Source of the DNA: Dendrolimus kikuchii
Taxonomy: Eukaryota > Arthropoda > Insecta > Lepidoptera > Lasiocampidae
Direction: 5' to 3'
Assembly (NCBI GenBank): GCA_019925095.2
Contig: CM034394.1
Coordinates: forward strand, 8,816,272-8,880,271
DNA length: 64,000 bases
The notes below the pieces were generated by a model. The model saw only the letters and a program-made list of their open reading frames with translations. It was not told the DNA's origin and did not search any database. How positions within the stretch are numbered: the stretch's first letter is position 1; each line of letters begins with the position of its first letter. A program made the translations under genes and the position numbers. This document shows positions 1 through 13,686 of this stretch, piece after piece.

Positions 1-320
1 AAACAAAAGATAATATTAGCATCTATTTTTAAAGGATTTTATAAACATTACTTAACAATAGAAAGCGTGTCAACGACGAAGTTTTAGATATAGATATTTT
101 TATCAATACATTCTTATCGAAGGTATTATCCTGACGTTCGGCTGTTTTTGAAATATCGATTAATATTTGAAGTTGCACACATTCTTTTTCGACAGCCAAA
201 CAGAGTGGTCACGTTGTCGTCCAATATTTCGTTGATTATTTCATTACTCCACAAACGCTGTTAACAAAGGGATAAAACGTTGACCGAGTAATAAATCTTG
301 TAAGTTGTTTATTTTTCACC

Positions 321-336
321 ATGGATGATAACGCAA
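321..336 (+). other. Candidate first coding exon or upstream ORF exon
   Basis: A start codon at 321 lies in strong context (CACCATGG) and is followed after 16 nt by a good splice donor, GTGAGT at 337. The exon would encode MDDNA plus one base (phase 1). Joined to the acceptor before gene 1 (after 1715) or before gene 2 (after 13685), the next codons are AAA then a stop, so the product would be a six-codon upstream ORF. A second donor-like GTAAGT at 300 could instead end a purely non-coding exon. The exon may belong to a 5' leader of one LITAF gene or to another transcript whose next exon I cannot see. Confidence 0.35.
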
Positions 337-377
337 GTGAGTTTTGTTTCTACGTTACCGAAATTATTATCTTTTTA

Positions 378-1011
378 ACCGACTTCAAAAAGGAGCAGGA
401 TTTCAATTTGATTGGTTTTTTTAAATTTATTTTTTATGTATGTACCCCGATTACGTTGAGATTTATGATCAGATTTACGTGATTCTTCTTTAGTTTGATG
501 CGGAATAGTTGCCATTTGGTCCCCTAAAAATTTAAAATAGTTTGGCCCAGTAGTTTTCATTTTATGAACATTTTTTTATGAAAATTTTCCGTTCCCGTTT
601 CTTGGGACCTATATTTTTTAAGGCTCGCGGCACCTTTCGTAGGATTACCCATAGCTAGACACTAAAAAGTAACAAATAAAAAAATTTCGCTTAAAAAAAC
701 CGACTTCAAAAACTAAAAAGTATGAAATAACTTAATAATTTTTTTTGACTAAGAATTTATTTAGTTTATTAAGAGACAAAATAGTATATAATTTTGTACA
801 TCGTGAGGTCGGTGCCAAGTAAACCATAAAAATTACAATATTTTGCAACATTTTGTTGTTATAACAGTGTATATGGTAATTGTTATGGTTTATTCGGCAC
901 CGACTTCAAAATGTAGAAAATTTTATATTATTTTGTCTCTTCATAAACTAAAAAAATTCTTAGTCAAAAATCTTTGTTATTTTATACTTTTTAGTTTTTA
1001 AAGTCGGTTTT
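378..1011. repeat. MITE-like element with terminal ACCGACTTCAAAAA motif
   Basis: Both ends carry the same inverted motif: ACCGACTTCAAAAA at about 379 and its complement near 1000-1011. The first part (378-690) resembles a repeat common in moth and butterfly genomes that starts with this motif followed by a GGAGNAGG string. It has no coding capacity. It lies in the likely 5' leader intron of LITAF gene 1. Whether 378-690 and the foldback at 696-1011 are one element or two adjacent copies cannot be settled by eye. Confidence 0.5.
696..1011. repeat. Long foldback (hairpin) repeat
   Basis: The left arm (about 696-839) is complementary to the right arm (about 873-1011), mismatched only at scattered positions and small indels, around a loop of roughly 33 nt. 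The arms begin with AAAACCGACTT and end with AAGTCGGTTTT. An RNA read through this region would form one stem of about 140 bp. No ORF is present. Confidence 0.8.
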
Positions 1012-1203
1012 GTTCAAATATTTTGATTTCACTTTCATTGTGACTTATGACGCCTATTCTCATAAATTCAAAAGTATTATATGTTTGTGGGATCATTCTT
1101 TCTTTCTTTGTATATAAAAATTACTGTTAGAAATTTAGATGTATGTTTTGACTTATCCTTTCCAGATTTACAGAGACAATATAACTTTTGTTGGTACCAT
1201 AGT

Positions 1204-1396
1204 AGTATACTAATATTATAAAGAGGTAAAGTTTGTGAAGTTGTAGGGGGTAATCTCTAGATCTACTAAACCGATTTTAAAAATTATTGTCCTGTTGGAA
1301 AGCTACGTTAACAGGGAGTGTCATAGGCTATATAACATGACGCTATATACCATGGGAGCGGGACAGATCGCGGGTGAAACCGCGCCGGGCCGCTAG
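1204..1396 (+). mobile_element. Short non-autonomous Helitron (HeliMini-like)
   Basis: The segment begins near TATACTAATATTATAAAGAGG-type sequence and ends in CCGCTAG at 1396 followed by T, after a GC-rich hairpin-forming stretch. These are the hallmarks of short lepidopteran Helitrons (CTRR 3' end, insertion at AT). It contains the frequent 'ACTAAACCGATTTTAAAAATT' type core. No coding capacity. The exact 5' end is uncertain. Confidence 0.6.
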
Positions 1397-1728
1397 TGTA
1401 TAATAAATATACTGTAGAGTAATTTAACTTTGTTATCTACTAGTATTTAATTATTATGTACTGAAGCCATTTCGCCTAAAATGAGCCCAGCAGTGGGAAA
1501 TTCATTTGCTAATATATATTGTATACCTGAACAAAGTCGCAGATGTATTATTTAGATTTATATACCGGTACTTTCAAAAACGTAAATCAAAATTAGATAT
1601 TTGCCGATGAAGAATTAAAGAGTAACCCAAGAGAATCAACGAGAAAAGTTCTAATATATTATTAATTCTTAATTTTCCAATATATCTAAATACATTATCT
1701 ATACATCTTTTCAGAAATAAATCCAACA

Positions 1729-5841
<4,113 letters not shown>

Positions 5842-6759
5842 TAAATGAAAAACCGATGAACAATGTATTACATTGGCAACTAAGTCCCTGACGTTTTCTT
5901 AAATCGATTTTTATCAAACTCAACCTACTAGATGGCCAGAACGAGGTGCATTCTTAAAGTATTTTTTTTCAACTTGGCATATCAATCACTAGTAGCCCTT
6001 TTGGCGATGATATTCTCTTCATATATAGTTAAAATGACGCAACTTTTGTGGCCATAGAGCTTTTTGTAAGCAAAAAGAAAGTGTCAAAAGTTACGTTTTT
6101 TTCCCCCATCTCATCATGGAATGCCACCATTTTAGTGAGCCGCAAATCACTCGAACTAATAAAAATATATAATTCCGGAAAAAGAAAACACCCTCTGTCG
6201 AATAATTAAAAATATCACGCCAAAAACTTTTAATGACATGTTGTATCTCACAAAATGGCGGAAATTTGATTGACCACTTAATTCATTAGCGTAATTGACA
6301 ATTAAGTACAGTGAAACCGTTTTTATCATCTTAGCAAACGTTACAAATTATATTATGAGTAGGTATAGTAAATTATGATGACATACTTTTAATAGGTCAA
6401 CCACCTTATTATTTGTTGTTGAAATAATAATTAATTAAGGTGCTCACAAGATATCTTAAGCCTTGCTAATGTAAACTGTGTTAAAATTGGTTTTAGACGC
6501 AAACTGGATTAAAACTTGACAATCAATTTTAATTATTCTTTAAGTTAATCCATCATTAAGCTCCCTGAGTGCGATGATAAAACAACTCTTTAGATTATAA
6601 TCAGTAAAATTAAAATTATTGGCAACATTTTCACACCTCGTGCAATCGATACTTTTTACTTTGAACTGATTGTCATCTCAGAGATGATGAAACTATCATC
6701 ATCAAGTTCAAGAGATTTTCATCTCAGACTTGAGGTTACGCACTGTAAGTTATGCTCGC

Positions 6760-6892
6760 ATTGCCGATCTCAGACACCCAGGCTATATATCGTAAATAAC
6801 GGAGAAAATTCGTTTTTGAAATTTACCATACCAGGAATTGAACCCGGAGCCTCTGCGTTAGCTTAGCTCGCTCAACCACACAGGCCGTCGAA
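6760..6892 (-). mobile_element. tRNA-derived SINE, family 2 (partial)
   Basis: On the minus strand the sequence has an RNA polymerase III B-box (GGGTTCAATTCC) preceded by a tRNA-like stem, followed by the same downstream body as the copy at 52070-52256 (CTGGNATGGTAAATTTC then CCGTTATTTAC). It is a SINE, not a functional tRNA gene: the acceptor stem is not closed. Confidence 0.65.
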
Positions 6893-7237
6893 TTTAAGTT
6901 TTGTGCGTACTGTAGTTTAACAAACGTTATAGTTCAAAACATAACTATATAGAACTTGTACTTTACCAACAGTTTTGCACAGGCTACATATAGTAAATAG
7001 GTAGAATGCGAGACGTTCTTACAACATGTAATATTTAGTTTGACCTTTAAATTTTCAAGTTCTTTGAAACAACAAAAAACTTAGGAAGTTACGACGATTA
7101 TAAGTAAGGCCATAAATTCATAAAATTAAAGATTAGCGTATTTTTTTAATAGGCTAATTTCATGCTTTATGGACACAAAAGACTGTCCACCATTAATTTA
7201 AAATTGTAACTAGAATTATTAATAAAAAAAATCTAAT

Positions 7238-7345
7238 GAAGAGATTGCTTTAAGCAATAAGGCCGCTCATTGTACTACCTTATAGTATTTAAGATTAGTG
7301 TTTGTTTGTTTCTTTCATATTGGTGTATAGTAAAGAGTATTATTT
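7238..7345 (+). mobile_element. CR1/jockey-like LINE 3'-end fragment
   Basis: It contains the motif GAGATTGCTTTAAGCAATAA then GGCCGC, which matches the 3' untranslated end of the LINE relic at 17238-17715 (opposite strand). It is a 5'-truncated copy of under 110 bp. Confidence 0.5.
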
Positions 7346-7896
7346 TGTAATATTTAATTAGATACAATCCATTTTCAAACTACTCCAAAATTATAAAGTA
7401 CCTACACCCTTTAATAATTTTATGTTTGTGATCGTGTGTAACGAAATAGGTACAAAACTTCAAGTTCTTAACAGCAAATAAATACTTACGTACATAAAAG
7501 TAGTATGAATAGAACGGTATCTTATATATGTCTTAGAGGAAGAAAATTTATAATTTATAGAAAAATTAAGAAAGATTCAAAAAATACTCCGACAGCACAC
7601 GGACAGTCAAAAGGAGGATCAAAAATATATTCAAGGCACCTCTTATCTCAATCGACATGAATTTGAAAATTAATAAAGAGCATGCACCCTTCAGGTCTTC
7701 TAAAGCAATGTGTTAATTGTTACAATCTCTAAGTGTAGATATGGAACAATTTCTTGAAAGAAATTCCAATCCGTCGTAGACAATCAGGATAAGAACAAGT
7801 CTGTGGCTTGCCACAGAGTAGGATTTGATTACATTTCTTTTTATAAACGTTATGTGTCTTATTTGAAATGTTATTTTAATTTAGTTAATCATCTTA

Positions 7897-8065
7897 ATCC
7901 CGCACTCACCTGCGAGCTGTAACTGTAACCAAAAATCATAGTGTGTACGCGGTGCGCTCGCAACGAGCCGACAAATGAAGCTCAATGTCAGCGTACAGTT
8001 TAGAGAGCACGTTACTGTATCTGATTAGCTGCAGTTACGGCTCGCAGATGAGTACGCGTCTTTAG
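7897..8065. mobile_element. Short MITE related to 5196-5627
   Basis: The left end (CCGCACTCACCTGCGAGC) is matched by an inverted right end (GCAGATGAGTACGCGTCTTTAG type), and the body shares CTCGCAACGAGCCGACAAA with the larger copy. It appears to be an internally deleted relative. Confidence 0.6.
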
Positions 8066-8622
8066 CTATCTCTGCTGAACATATTCCTATAGATGTGGAC
8101 TGCTGTTTAATTGGATATAGCGATTAATTAATTTATTGGAAATCATTGGTGTTTTATTGTTGTTATTGGAAGATTTAGAATTAAACTTAAATTTTAAGTG
8201 TATTAATTATATAAATAAAAGTATAAAATATCATAAAAGGTGTATTTTCTTTTAAAACTTATTATAAAATACAAGACGTGTATAATGTAATGCTTGATTA
8301 ATTTATTTTCCTCATATGTGCAGTAAATGTAAAGCATTATTAATTGGTTGGATCAAAATTATTTACTTATGTCGTCTGCTGTGCTACGTGCCTCAAAATG
8401 CACATTGTTAAGGCCATGTTTTCCCCTCGTAGAATTACATACTATTAAAAAAAATAGTTCAAAGTTAACCTCCGTCTTAGTCGTTACAATATATTCATTT
8501 AAATTTAAATCGAGGAACGCCTCACAAAACAATAGAATATACATTATCGTATGGGCCCGCGAGCAAAACACATCTCGTGTGAAGTTATATCATAAACCAG
8601 TTTCTCATTCCAAGAATAGATC

Positions 8623-8678
8623 CACAAAGAAAGCAGAACAAAGAGCTAACCGTAGCTCTTTGTTCTGCTTTCTTTGTG
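8623..8678. repeat. Perfect 26-bp inverted repeat (hairpin)
   Basis: Arms 8623-8648 and 8653-8678 are perfectly complementary over 26 bp with a four-base loop (ACCG). There are no mismatches. It is not bounded by recognisable transposon ends. The apparent 117-aa ORF running across it has no recognisable protein features and is not accepted as a gene. Confidence 0.95.
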
Positions 8679-8701
8679 CTGTTTGTTTGAAATTCACGTA
8701 A

Positions 8702-9373
8702 AACTACTGGGCCAAGTTCGATGCGGTTTTCGCTGATTGACAGCTAATTCTGAAACTTAAAACCTGCGCTGCTTTTTATCCCGGGAATTTTTTTGGGAAT
8801 TATTTAAAATGGCCAGATAAAAAGAATAGAATTCCAATGTGATTTTATTCACTGACTGATATAAAATTTTATGTAAAAAAATAAGTGATATTTTTATTCC
8901 GGGAATCCCATGAGAATTTTCCGGGAAGTGGTTTGAAATTGTTCGGGTGCATAAAAATTAGCTTATTTATTTCGACACAATCTATACATACATATAGCAA
9001 AACTGTAGAGATCGAATTTCTTTACAATGATTTTTTTCCTAAAAACCGAGTCAGGGGGATGTAAGAAGTGATAGAACTAATTTAGATTTTTTTCAAACTT
9101 TTTTTCTCTGTTTGTCTAATCTCCGAATCGGCTGGACCGATTTAAATGAAATTTTGTATGGTGGTAGCTATAGAATACTTTTGATCCCGAAAAATTCAAG
9201 AGTTCCTGTGGGATAGTTAAAAAACCGCACCACGCGGACGAAGTCGCGGGCATCAGCTAGTTTTCAATAAAACGATAGCTTACATTCTTTTTTAAATATT
9301 GCGGTACTTTGTATCCCGGGATACCCACGAGAATTTCAAGTCAAGCGTAGTCGAAGTCGCTGGAATTTATAGT
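8702..9373 (+). mobile_element. Helitron-like element, interrupted by a second Helitron
   Basis: The two flanks (8702-8980 and 9261-9373) together match the uninterrupted copy at 43790-44098: a TTTTTATCYCGGG-type block, TAAAAATTAGCTTATTT, AAACGATAGCTTACATTC and TTTCAAGTCAAGCGT occur in the same order. The 3' end is decayed. No transposase ORF. Confidence 0.7.
8981..9260 (+). mobile_element. Non-autonomous Helitron, complete (nested)
   Basis: It starts TC (8981) after A and ends CTAG (9260) before T, the canonical Helitron termini and target. A GC-rich short stem (CGCG...CGCG) precedes the 3' end. The core carries the lepidopteran phrase CTGGACCGATTTAAATGAA. It splits the older element around it, so it is the younger insertion. 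280 bp, no ORF. Confidence 0.8.
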
Positions 9374-9489
9374 TATAGAATATCAATATTGAATTATTAA
9401 ACTTTAAGGTTTCATCCACGTGTTTAAAATAACGAGTTTCATATTAATAGTGAATGAATTACAAGTACTAGTTTTCTTGCATGTTCACT

Positions 9490-9913
9490 CTTTTTTTTAA
9501 CGATGAGAAATCCGATTGAGGAGCATAGGCTGCGCTAGGGGGATTCGCTAGGTTGGGGTGGCACTAGCACTCTAGAGGCAAAACTAGAGGTGTTATTGCT
9601 ACGCCACGGTCAGAGGGATACCCAATAAACCCCTCGGTGTTCCTTCCTGTGCCTTATACCAGGGTTACGTGACAGCGAAAGCTCGACTAACTCCGCGTAC
9701 CTTGGCAGGGGCCTCTACGGCCACATCCACAGACGGGAGAATACTTTTTATTCCCCGGCATCTTCCTGGATGCATGTTCCAGTCTCTCTTAAGAGAGCAG
9801 CAGCGCCTTTGTAGCACTTTTGGTGTTGCAAATGTCTATAGGCGATGGTAACCGCTTGCCATCAAGTGGGCCGTCTGCCTGTCTGCTGAACTCCTGCAAT
9901 ACAAAATAATAAA
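9490..9913 (+). mobile_element. Mosaic repeat: antisense R1-type 3' end joined to family A
   Basis: The left part (about 9490-9740) is the reverse complement of the R1-like 3' untranslated sequence seen at 11640-11830. The right part (about 9775-9913) is family A sense sequence, ending CTGCTGAACTCCTGCAAT and an A-rich tail. The same joined order occurs at 40273-40797. No intact ORF. Confidence 0.55.
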
Positions 9914-10404
9914 AATTAATTACTTATATTATAATGTGAAATTTACTTATTGTTAATGTAGAGAATTATTGGCAATAAAATATTATAACTGTCTTGAATA
10001 GTTTTATTTCACATTTTCATACTCTTACTAGTGTACAATGTACAAACTTATATAAGGGGAACTGTTTTAGTAAGTACTAAGCTCGTGTCGCATCCACGGC
10101 AGTCTTCGTAACTCTCCGGCTTCTTCGGCTTCGGCTGCTACACCACGTTTAGGGAGACTGGCTAATTATGGCGAACGAATATCTAGCATTTCGGTCAGAC
10201 AGAAGGTGAAGTCCCATGAAATCTTGGATTGGCGTTATGAGAAATTATATAAGATACACGTCAGTGGTTTCACAACAAGGGATGTGGAAAATTCGGTGAA
10301 TTAGCAAAGAACAAAAATGTAAATGGACGCCGGATTCAAAACTCAACATTCCGAACGTTACTGTAGGTTTGGACACTTAGATTGGGATGATAGTCCCCCG
10401 GCAA

Positions 10405-10560
10405 TAGATAATGGCTTTAGTGGGTATCCCAAATTCGGGTGGCAATAGTACTCCTTAGGGGTGCTGGTGTCCCCCCGACGTGGCGATTCATACACGCCCT
10501 TGCCGCATCTGCCCCTCTGCGGTATTTAGTCCTCACTCGTATTTCCCCTCATAAAAAAAT
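10405..10560 (+). mobile_element. R1-like LINE 3' UTR fragment
   Basis: Contains TTTAGTGGGTATCCC and a GC-rich block ending CCCCTCATAAAAAAA, the same order as the 3' end at 11640-11830. Non-coding, with an A-rich tail marking the 3' end. Confidence 0.5.
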
Positions 10561-10639
10561 TGGATCATGATGATAGCATGTTCTTTAATCAGTAGACTTA
10601 CATGGTGTACGCTGTAAAACATTTTTTAACGAAGGGAAT

Positions 10640-11831
10640 TGCGTTTGAGGACTATTCACTGCGGGGGAAACGCAGTGGGGAGTGTGGTATTCGCCTTGGA
10701 GTAGCACTAGCACTTCAAAGGCATCGTGCGATCTATGGCCCTATACGAGGTCCTCCTTTGGGCAGACTACCTGACCGCCAGAAACGTAGCTCTGCTGCGA
10801 TAAACGCATCGAATGCTGGCCGTCAGGGGCGATAACAGGATACTGTATGGTGTCGTTCGAAGCGGCTTCACTACTCGCCGGATACCCACCATAAGACCTC
10901 GAAGCCAGGGTCCTCGCGATACTGTACCAGTGGCGCAAGGAGGCCCTGGCCAGGAAACACTGGCTTGCCGGTCGGAGCTCCGCGACGTCGTCATGTTGGT
11001 CTGCGAAGAGCGCCTCAGATACCCCAGCGCAGGCCTCACCACCATAGAGGCGGTGAAGACTGTCGTGCAGGAATAGATAAAACCAAAACACGGCACCCTG
11101 ATGTTCCGACTGACACAAGTCCTCTCGGGGTACGGCTGCATCGGAAAGTACTTATGTCGCTGGGGTTTTGAGGCAACAACGTCAGGGTGCCATTATTACA
11201 ACACCGCCGACGAGGATACGGCGCTGCATCCCCTCCAGGTATGTCCTGTCTATGGACAGAACAGCACCGAGACCTCTCGTTCCCGATCGTGGTTCGCACC
11301 ATGGTCGGGAGCCGTACCGGATGGGACGCCGTCTCCTCCTTCTACGAGGGTGAAGGGAAATACTTGCTGCGTTGACTTGACGCGTTGGCGGCAGAGGGAC
11401 AGTCTGGACCTTCGGCCGCCTTGAGCGGGTGATTCCCTAGGGAAAAGGTTCTCCACCCGCAGTTATGCCATCGAGATGGGGGCAAAACATATTCCGCGTG
11501 CACCCACCTCTCCTTCCATAGGGCGCGTTACAGACTGCCCCACGTAATGAAAGCATGAAGATGCTGGGAGACAAAATTCCAATGGGTCACCACCTGCCAG
11601 GACAAGCGAAGGGGCCATATACCCATGGCCCTGGCATTAAGGGTGAAGGATGAACTACCGAGGGGTTTAAGTGGGTATCCCTAACTGTGTTGTGGCAATA
11701 GCATCTTTAGTTCTGCCTAAATGTGCTAGTGCTACCCCGACCTGGAGAATCCTCATACTCCGGCCGCGATTTTCCCCCTACGCGCGGCTGATGACCTTCA
11801 ACGGGGTTTCCTCTAGTTAAAAAATAAAAAC
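10640..11831 (+). pseudogene. R1-clade-like LINE, degraded C-terminus and 3' UTR
   Basis: Frames from about 10728 read MALYEVLLWADYLTARN, then (after a frameshift near 10850) VSFEAASLLAGYPP, then from about 11095 GTLMFRLTQVLSGYGCIGKY and LCRWG. These follow the order of the C-terminal region after the reverse transcriptase in R1-type LINEs, whose terminal Cys-rich part holds spaced Cys/His residues. Several stops and frameshifts break it. Downstream GC-rich 3' UTR ends in an A-rich tail near 11819-11831. The apparent ORFs on both strands here are fragments or shadows of this relic. Confidence 0.7.
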
Positions 11832-11849
11832 ATTAGGACTGGAAGAAAG

Positions 11850-11978
11850 AAATACTATTGCCACGCTACGGTCAGAGATATCCACTAAAATCTCTCGGTT
11901 TTCTGTCCTTCGCCCTTAAGCCAGGGCCAGGCCAGGCTAGATGACCGAGCCGCTCTGCGAAGCCCAAGGGACCAATTA
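11850..11978 (-). mobile_element. R1-like 3' UTR fragment, opposite orientation
   Basis: The reverse complement of this segment resembles the 3' UTR ending at 11831, so the two form a tail-to-tail pair. It abuts the end of the mariner relic, which probably was cut by this insertion. Confidence 0.45.
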
Positions 11979-11979
11979 C

Positions 11980-12477
11980 TATCTATATCTATCAAAATCA
12001 CCGGATCTATCGTCTCAACAATGACAAGGCTAAGGAAAAAATTATCCGAATCACGTTGGAACATTTCGAGATTACGCTTAGAAATTTCCAAACGTCGCTT
12101 TTTATTTTCTTCGGTTAACATTCGTGGCACGTAACATACCGACACTTTTTTTGAACCCCAGTGAGCAATTAAAATGAATTGAACGCTGTCAAAAGATATC
12201 TTTAGGATCTCAGCTATATTTTTTATTCTTCTGTCTTCCAAAACCAGATTTGAGAAACCTTTTTGACATTTTCTTTCGTCACGGAGGTTGAAGGTCGCCC
12301 AGAACGCGGGTCAACTTTACCTCTTATCTCTTTTAAGTTTAGCTACCCAGTACGCAACCGTAGAATAAGGTACGGCATCATCCCCTTATGTATGCTGAAT
12401 ATCCGAAAAAATTCTTTCGTAGATATTTTTTTTAAGCTAAGATATTTTAGCACCGCACGTAGTTCACTTTTATCCAT
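11980..12477 (-). pseudogene. mariner transposase relic
   Basis: Reading the minus strand from ATG at 12477 gives MDKSELRAVLKYLSLKK, then PYSTVAYWVAKLK, VDPRSGRPSTSVT, NVKKVSNLVLEDRRI and, after a frameshift near 12250, EILKISFDSVQFILIAHWG and VPRMLTEENKKRRLEIS. This is the N-terminal paired helix-turn-helix half of a mariner-family transposase, and it stops just before the catalytic domain. The reading frame is broken and the C-terminal half is absent, replaced by LINE sequence. It is unrelated in detail to the intact DD41D element at 48566. A possible terminal-repeat remnant (TTAACATTGGCAA on the minus strand) lies near 12675. Confidence 0.8.
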
Positions 12478-13686
12478 AACTTTACGTTTTTAGCAATTCA
12501 TTACAAAAATAATTTATTACGTGCGAAAGAACTGACAAAAACAAGTGACAGTTGGCATAAATATTGTGAGATTGGCACTTTTTAATTTGAATATCGAACT
12601 TCTCCCAAAAAAGTTTCATATATATGCACTTCTAAGAACTTTTTGTTTCACGCTGGTACATAAATTGCCAATGTTAATACCAATTCTTTTCTACTATTAT
12701 TCTGCCGCGACGATATCGAAGAGATATTTGTGGACTTAGTCTATCGCAATGGAATCGTACTTTGAATATCTTCGTAAGCCAAGATAGCGAAATAGCAGAA
12801 TTGGGCTCCTGGCAGGCAGCGGCCCGGAGACCTCTTCCACTGCCCGGGGAAACTATAGGAAATTTTGTGTATGTATCTTTATATTTCACGTATGTTCGTA
12901 ATCAGATAAGAATAATCTCAGCATTGTTAATGGATATTGGATGTTTTATCAGTGAATTCATAAATCGTGTGGTGCAAACAGTACACGTTCAAAATATTTT
13001 CAATAAAAGAAGTAGCAATGTATTGAATAACTTTTGATATGTGAAAATGACAAAATTTACATAAAGTGAGTAATTTAGATGTTTCAATGTGCTTTGTGTG
13101 TGATATGTTTCTAGATTTTTGACTGTGCTATGTAATTAAAAACACAGTGCTCCATCTTACTAGATTATTATTTTCGTAAATTGAAATTTATGACAGTAGT
13201 AGCAATCTATTACTGTCATCGAATTACAAATGTTACCATTTTAGTTTTGTGCATTCTTTGTTATATTGTAATATTTTTGAGATTAAATAATTATAGAAAA
13301 ATCTTAAGTTATCGCGTAAATTAGGGTATTGCTGCGTGTATTTTTACGATTTTATTTTGGAATTTATTTATTAGCACGATATCCTGGTATATCGAATAAA
13401 TTGCAGAATCAATAAAATACTTAATTACTTATTATTCATTAACTACAAATTTAAGAACTTGGAGACTAGGTACTTAAAACAGTGGTTATTAATCAATTGT
13501 TAAAATTCATACATACATAAATTTGGCTTAATTTCGTTATAAATAAATAGGCGGCTAATTAATTGTAGAGTATATACTCATGCGTAAATATTTACGCAAT
13601 AAATATGACTATTATTAGAAAATCTCCATCTTTTTATGAAAATGCGCGATATGTTTGACGGTATTGTTTTATAAAATATTTTCAGA

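Noticed and set aside
8348..8701. 117-aa open frame on the + strand
   Set aside because: It runs across a perfect hairpin, has no recognisable domain and is set in repeat-rich DNA; chance frame.
11885..12241. 118-aa minus-strand frame as a separate gene
   Set aside because: It is the second, frameshifted part of the mariner relic, and its last third reads into LINE sequence.
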